Positions 6,279 through 7,213 of a stretch of DNA of 7,213 bases are shown one piece after another. The DNA comes from Dehalococcoidales bacterium (lineage in GTDB: Bacteria > Chloroflexota > Dehalococcoidia > Dehalococcoidales > RBG-16-60-22), in NCBI GenBank assembly GCA_030615475.1, contig JAUWZF010000053.1, positions 1-7,213 on the forward strand, written 5' to 3'. Numbering within the stretch: the first letter of the stretch is position 1; each line of letters opens with the position of its first letter. Under the pieces are notes generated by a model. That model saw nothing but the letters and a program-made list of their open reading frames with translations. It was not told where the DNA came from and ran no database searches. A program made the translations under genes and the position numbers.

Positions 6279-6399
6279 TGTGGGTAAAGAATAATCTTCT
6301 TCCCCTCGGCGTTGGAATGATTAATAATTATATACCTCTTATTCATTAAAATCAACATAACCGTTAGATACTCCATTGTGCGTATGCGCAGGCTTCGGC

Positions 6400-6427
6400 T
6401 TGATACCAGCGATACCCCTGATATATT
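6400..6427 (+). promoter_or_regulatory. Candidate sigma-70-type promoter P1 upstream of the Lrp-like gene
   Basis: TTGATA (6400-6405, 5 of 6) and TATATT (6422-6427, 5 of 6) are separated by 16 bp. The start point would fall near 6434, giving a leader of about 80 nt. An AT-rich stretch lies upstream (6316-6360). The 272-nt gap 6245-6516 shows no credible gene; a 62-codon reverse frame in it has no ribosome-binding site and no recognisable family. Confidence 0.4.
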
Positions 6428-6446
6428 GCGCAACCAATCACCGAAT

Positions 6447-6475
6447 TTGCATTTTATTGCCATATTGCGTATAGT
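6447..6475 (+). promoter_or_regulatory. Candidate promoter P2 of the Lrp-like gene
   Basis: TTGCAT (6447-6452, 3 of 6) and TATAGT (6470-6475, 5 of 6) lie exactly 17 bp apart. They place a start near 6482, 35 nt before the ATG. The -10 lies inside the dyad at 6468-6488, an arrangement that would suit autorepression. Confidence 0.4.
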
Positions 6476-6488
6476 TACAGAGTATACG
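6468..6488. promoter_or_regulatory. Candidate operator dyad before the Lrp-like gene
   Basis: CGTATA (6468-6473) and TATACG (6483-6488) form a perfect 6-bp inverted repeat around a 9-nt AT-leaning centre, total 21 bp. It overlaps the P2 -10 box and presumed start, 16 nt before the Shine-Dalgarno. Lrp/AsnC proteins commonly bind such imperfect dyads at their own promoters. Related TTGCG-type words recur upstream (TGCGTATGCGCA at 6379-6390, TTGCGCAA at 6426-6433), as expected for multi-site binding. This is inference from position and symmetry only. Confidence 0.4.
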
Positions 6489-6516
6489 TTACTCAGCCCT
6501 GTTCAGGAGGTGTGAT

Positions 6517-6984
6517 ATGCTGGATGAACTCGGTCAGAAAATAATCAGCGAACTGCAGGAAGACGCCAGACAGAGTTTCCGGGAGATCGGCCGGAAGCTG
6601 GAAATATCGGAAGGGACCGTGCGCAATAGAGTCAGGGGCCTGGTGAAAAGCGATACGATGAGAATAAGCGCCGTACCTAATCCTGGGCAACTGGGACTCA
6701 ATTTTATGTGTATCATGTGTATTGAAGTTAAAGTGGGGTCTGCCGAGCGAGTAGAGCAGCTGCTCATAAAAAGCCCTAACGTTTATTACCTGTGCGGATG
6801 CACCGGTACTTATGATATTATCGGGATTTTCGTTTTTCACACGCCTAAAGAATTCGATGAGTTCGTCAAAGATGTCATCGCCAAAGTACCGGAAATCGTC
6901 AGGACGAGCACCTTTGTTGTTATGCATATTTCCCGGAGTCCCTGGGAACATAATCTGGACGTAGCCGCGCTCTGTCAATCTTAA
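6517..6984 (+). CDS. Lrp/AsnC-family transcriptional regulator
   Basis: The product is 155 aa, the normal size for the family. An N-terminal winged helix-turn-helix (about 3-50) has the typical opening LDELGQKIISELQEDARQS, then FREIGRKLEISEGTVRNRV, where 31-43 is the recognition helix. A C-terminal RAM ligand-binding/oligomerisation domain (about 62-140) includes CIEVKVG, VYYLCGCTGTYDIIGIF (89-105, the conserved GxxDI-type turn) and a closing strand TSTFVVMHI. Lrp-type proteins act as dimers to octamers and sense amino acids or related small metabolites. Its effector here is unknown. A strong AGGAGGTG (6505-6512) precedes the ATG. The gene has its own promoter candidates and dyad, and a transporter gene follows 59 nt later, a plausible regulatory target. 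The tail beyond 140 (SPWEHNLDVAALCQS) is a short extension. Confidence 0.92.
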   Translation: MLDELGQKIISELQEDARQSFREIGRKLEISEGTVRNRVRGLVKSDTMRISAVPNPGQLGLNFMCIMCIEVKVGSAERVEQLLIKSPNVYYLCGCTGTYDIIGIFVFHTPKEFDEFVKDVIAKVPEIVRTSTFVVMHISRSPWEHNLDVAALCQS

Positions 6985-7032
6985 ATATTTCAAGCTGCTG
7001 CACATGTAGAGACGATTTCTTGCTCTTGAAAT

Positions 7033-7037
7033 GAGGT
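7033..7037 (+). promoter_or_regulatory. Shine-Dalgarno supporting a TTG start for the transporter
   Basis: GAGGT lies 7 nt before TTG 7044. An in-frame TGA at 7032-7034 blocks any earlier start, and the codons between contain no alternative initiator. The transporter therefore most likely begins with TTG. Confidence 0.7.
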
Positions 7038-7043
7038 AACGTT

Positions 7044-7213
7044 TTGCCGGAAAGAAAAAAATCTGGCCCCCGCATATTCTTCGGATGGTGGTCTGTACTG
7101 TTCATCGGCATCATATCCGGCCTGGGTCACGGCTTCAATACCTACGGGATTTCCGTATTCTTCAAACCCATTGCCGCCGAACTGGGACTGAACCGGGCTT
7201 ACACGTCTCTGGC
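7044..7213 (+). CDS. Major facilitator superfamily transporter, N-terminal part (runs off the window)
   Basis: Only 56 codons are present. After a short basic N-terminus (PERKKSGPR), the segment FFGWWSVLFIGIISGLGHGF (12-31) forms transmembrane helix 1. It is followed by YGISVFFKPIAAELGLNRA (34-52), the loop and start of helix 2. The FFGWW...YGxSVFFxPxxxELGxxR pattern is typical of the MFS branch that includes oxalate/formate- and monocarboxylate-type permeases. This suggests an organic-anion substrate, but the fragment is too short to assign one. The 59-nt gap after the Lrp-like gene holds an 8-bp inverted repeat (ATTTCAAG 6987-6994, CTTGAAAT 7025-7032) whose right arm abuts the ribosome-binding site. 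No promoter is evident in it, so co-transcription with the regulator is likely. Confidence 0.85.
   Translation, partial: MPERKKSGPRIFFGWWSVLFIGIISGLGHGFNTYGISVFFKPIAAELGLNRAYTSL

Noticed and set aside
6275..6463. Small reverse-strand open frame (62 codons) in the intergenic region
   Set aside because: No Shine-Dalgarno and no recognisable family; it lies across candidate promoter elements of the Lrp-like gene.

Overview
The window looks like a moderately GC-rich chromosomal segment from a strictly anaerobic bacterium that uses the methyl branch of the Wood-Ljungdahl (reductive acetyl-CoA) pathway. The gene content (NuoE/NuoF-type flavoprotein fused to a GltD-like NADPH module, then MetV and MetF) would suit an uncultured Chloroflexota/Dehalococcoidia lineage or an acetogen-like Firmicute or deltaproteobacterium. 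That taxonomic guess is inference from gene content, not from a marker gene. All recognised genes lie on the + strand.

Region 1 (1-3673) is a tight redox operon. The tail of an unidentified upstream gene overlaps the start of a NuoE/HydC-like [2Fe-2S] subunit by 8 nt. One base after that gene's stop codon begins a 1020-residue fusion. Its parts are an N-terminal thioredoxin-like [2Fe-2S] domain, a complete NuoF/HydB-type FMN and [4Fe-4S] NADH module, and a complete GltD/NfnB/SfrB-like FAD-NADP(H) module. It resembles a compact relative of the HydBC core and of the Sporomusa-type (Stn) transhydrogenase, with the NADH and NADPH ends on one chain.

Region 2 (3674-5445) starts with a 163-nt gap carrying a 73-bp cruciform-type palindromic repeat. 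MetV (the cysteine-rich partner of methylene-THF reductase) and MetF (the catalytic subunit) follow. No RnfC2, HdrABC or MvhD partner is visible beside them, so the upstream NADH/NADPH flavoprotein is a reasonable candidate electron donor.

Region 3 (5446-6244) encodes a divergent membrane protein of the PlsY glycerol-3-phosphate acyltransferase fold, with several hallmark residues changed and no visible Shine-Dalgarno sequence.

Region 4 (6245-7213) holds a 272-nt intergenic region with candidate promoters and dyads, an Lrp/AsnC-family regulator, and the first 56 codons of a major facilitator superfamily transporter that is probably co-transcribed with it. No tRNA, rRNA, CRISPR array or insertion sequence was recognised.
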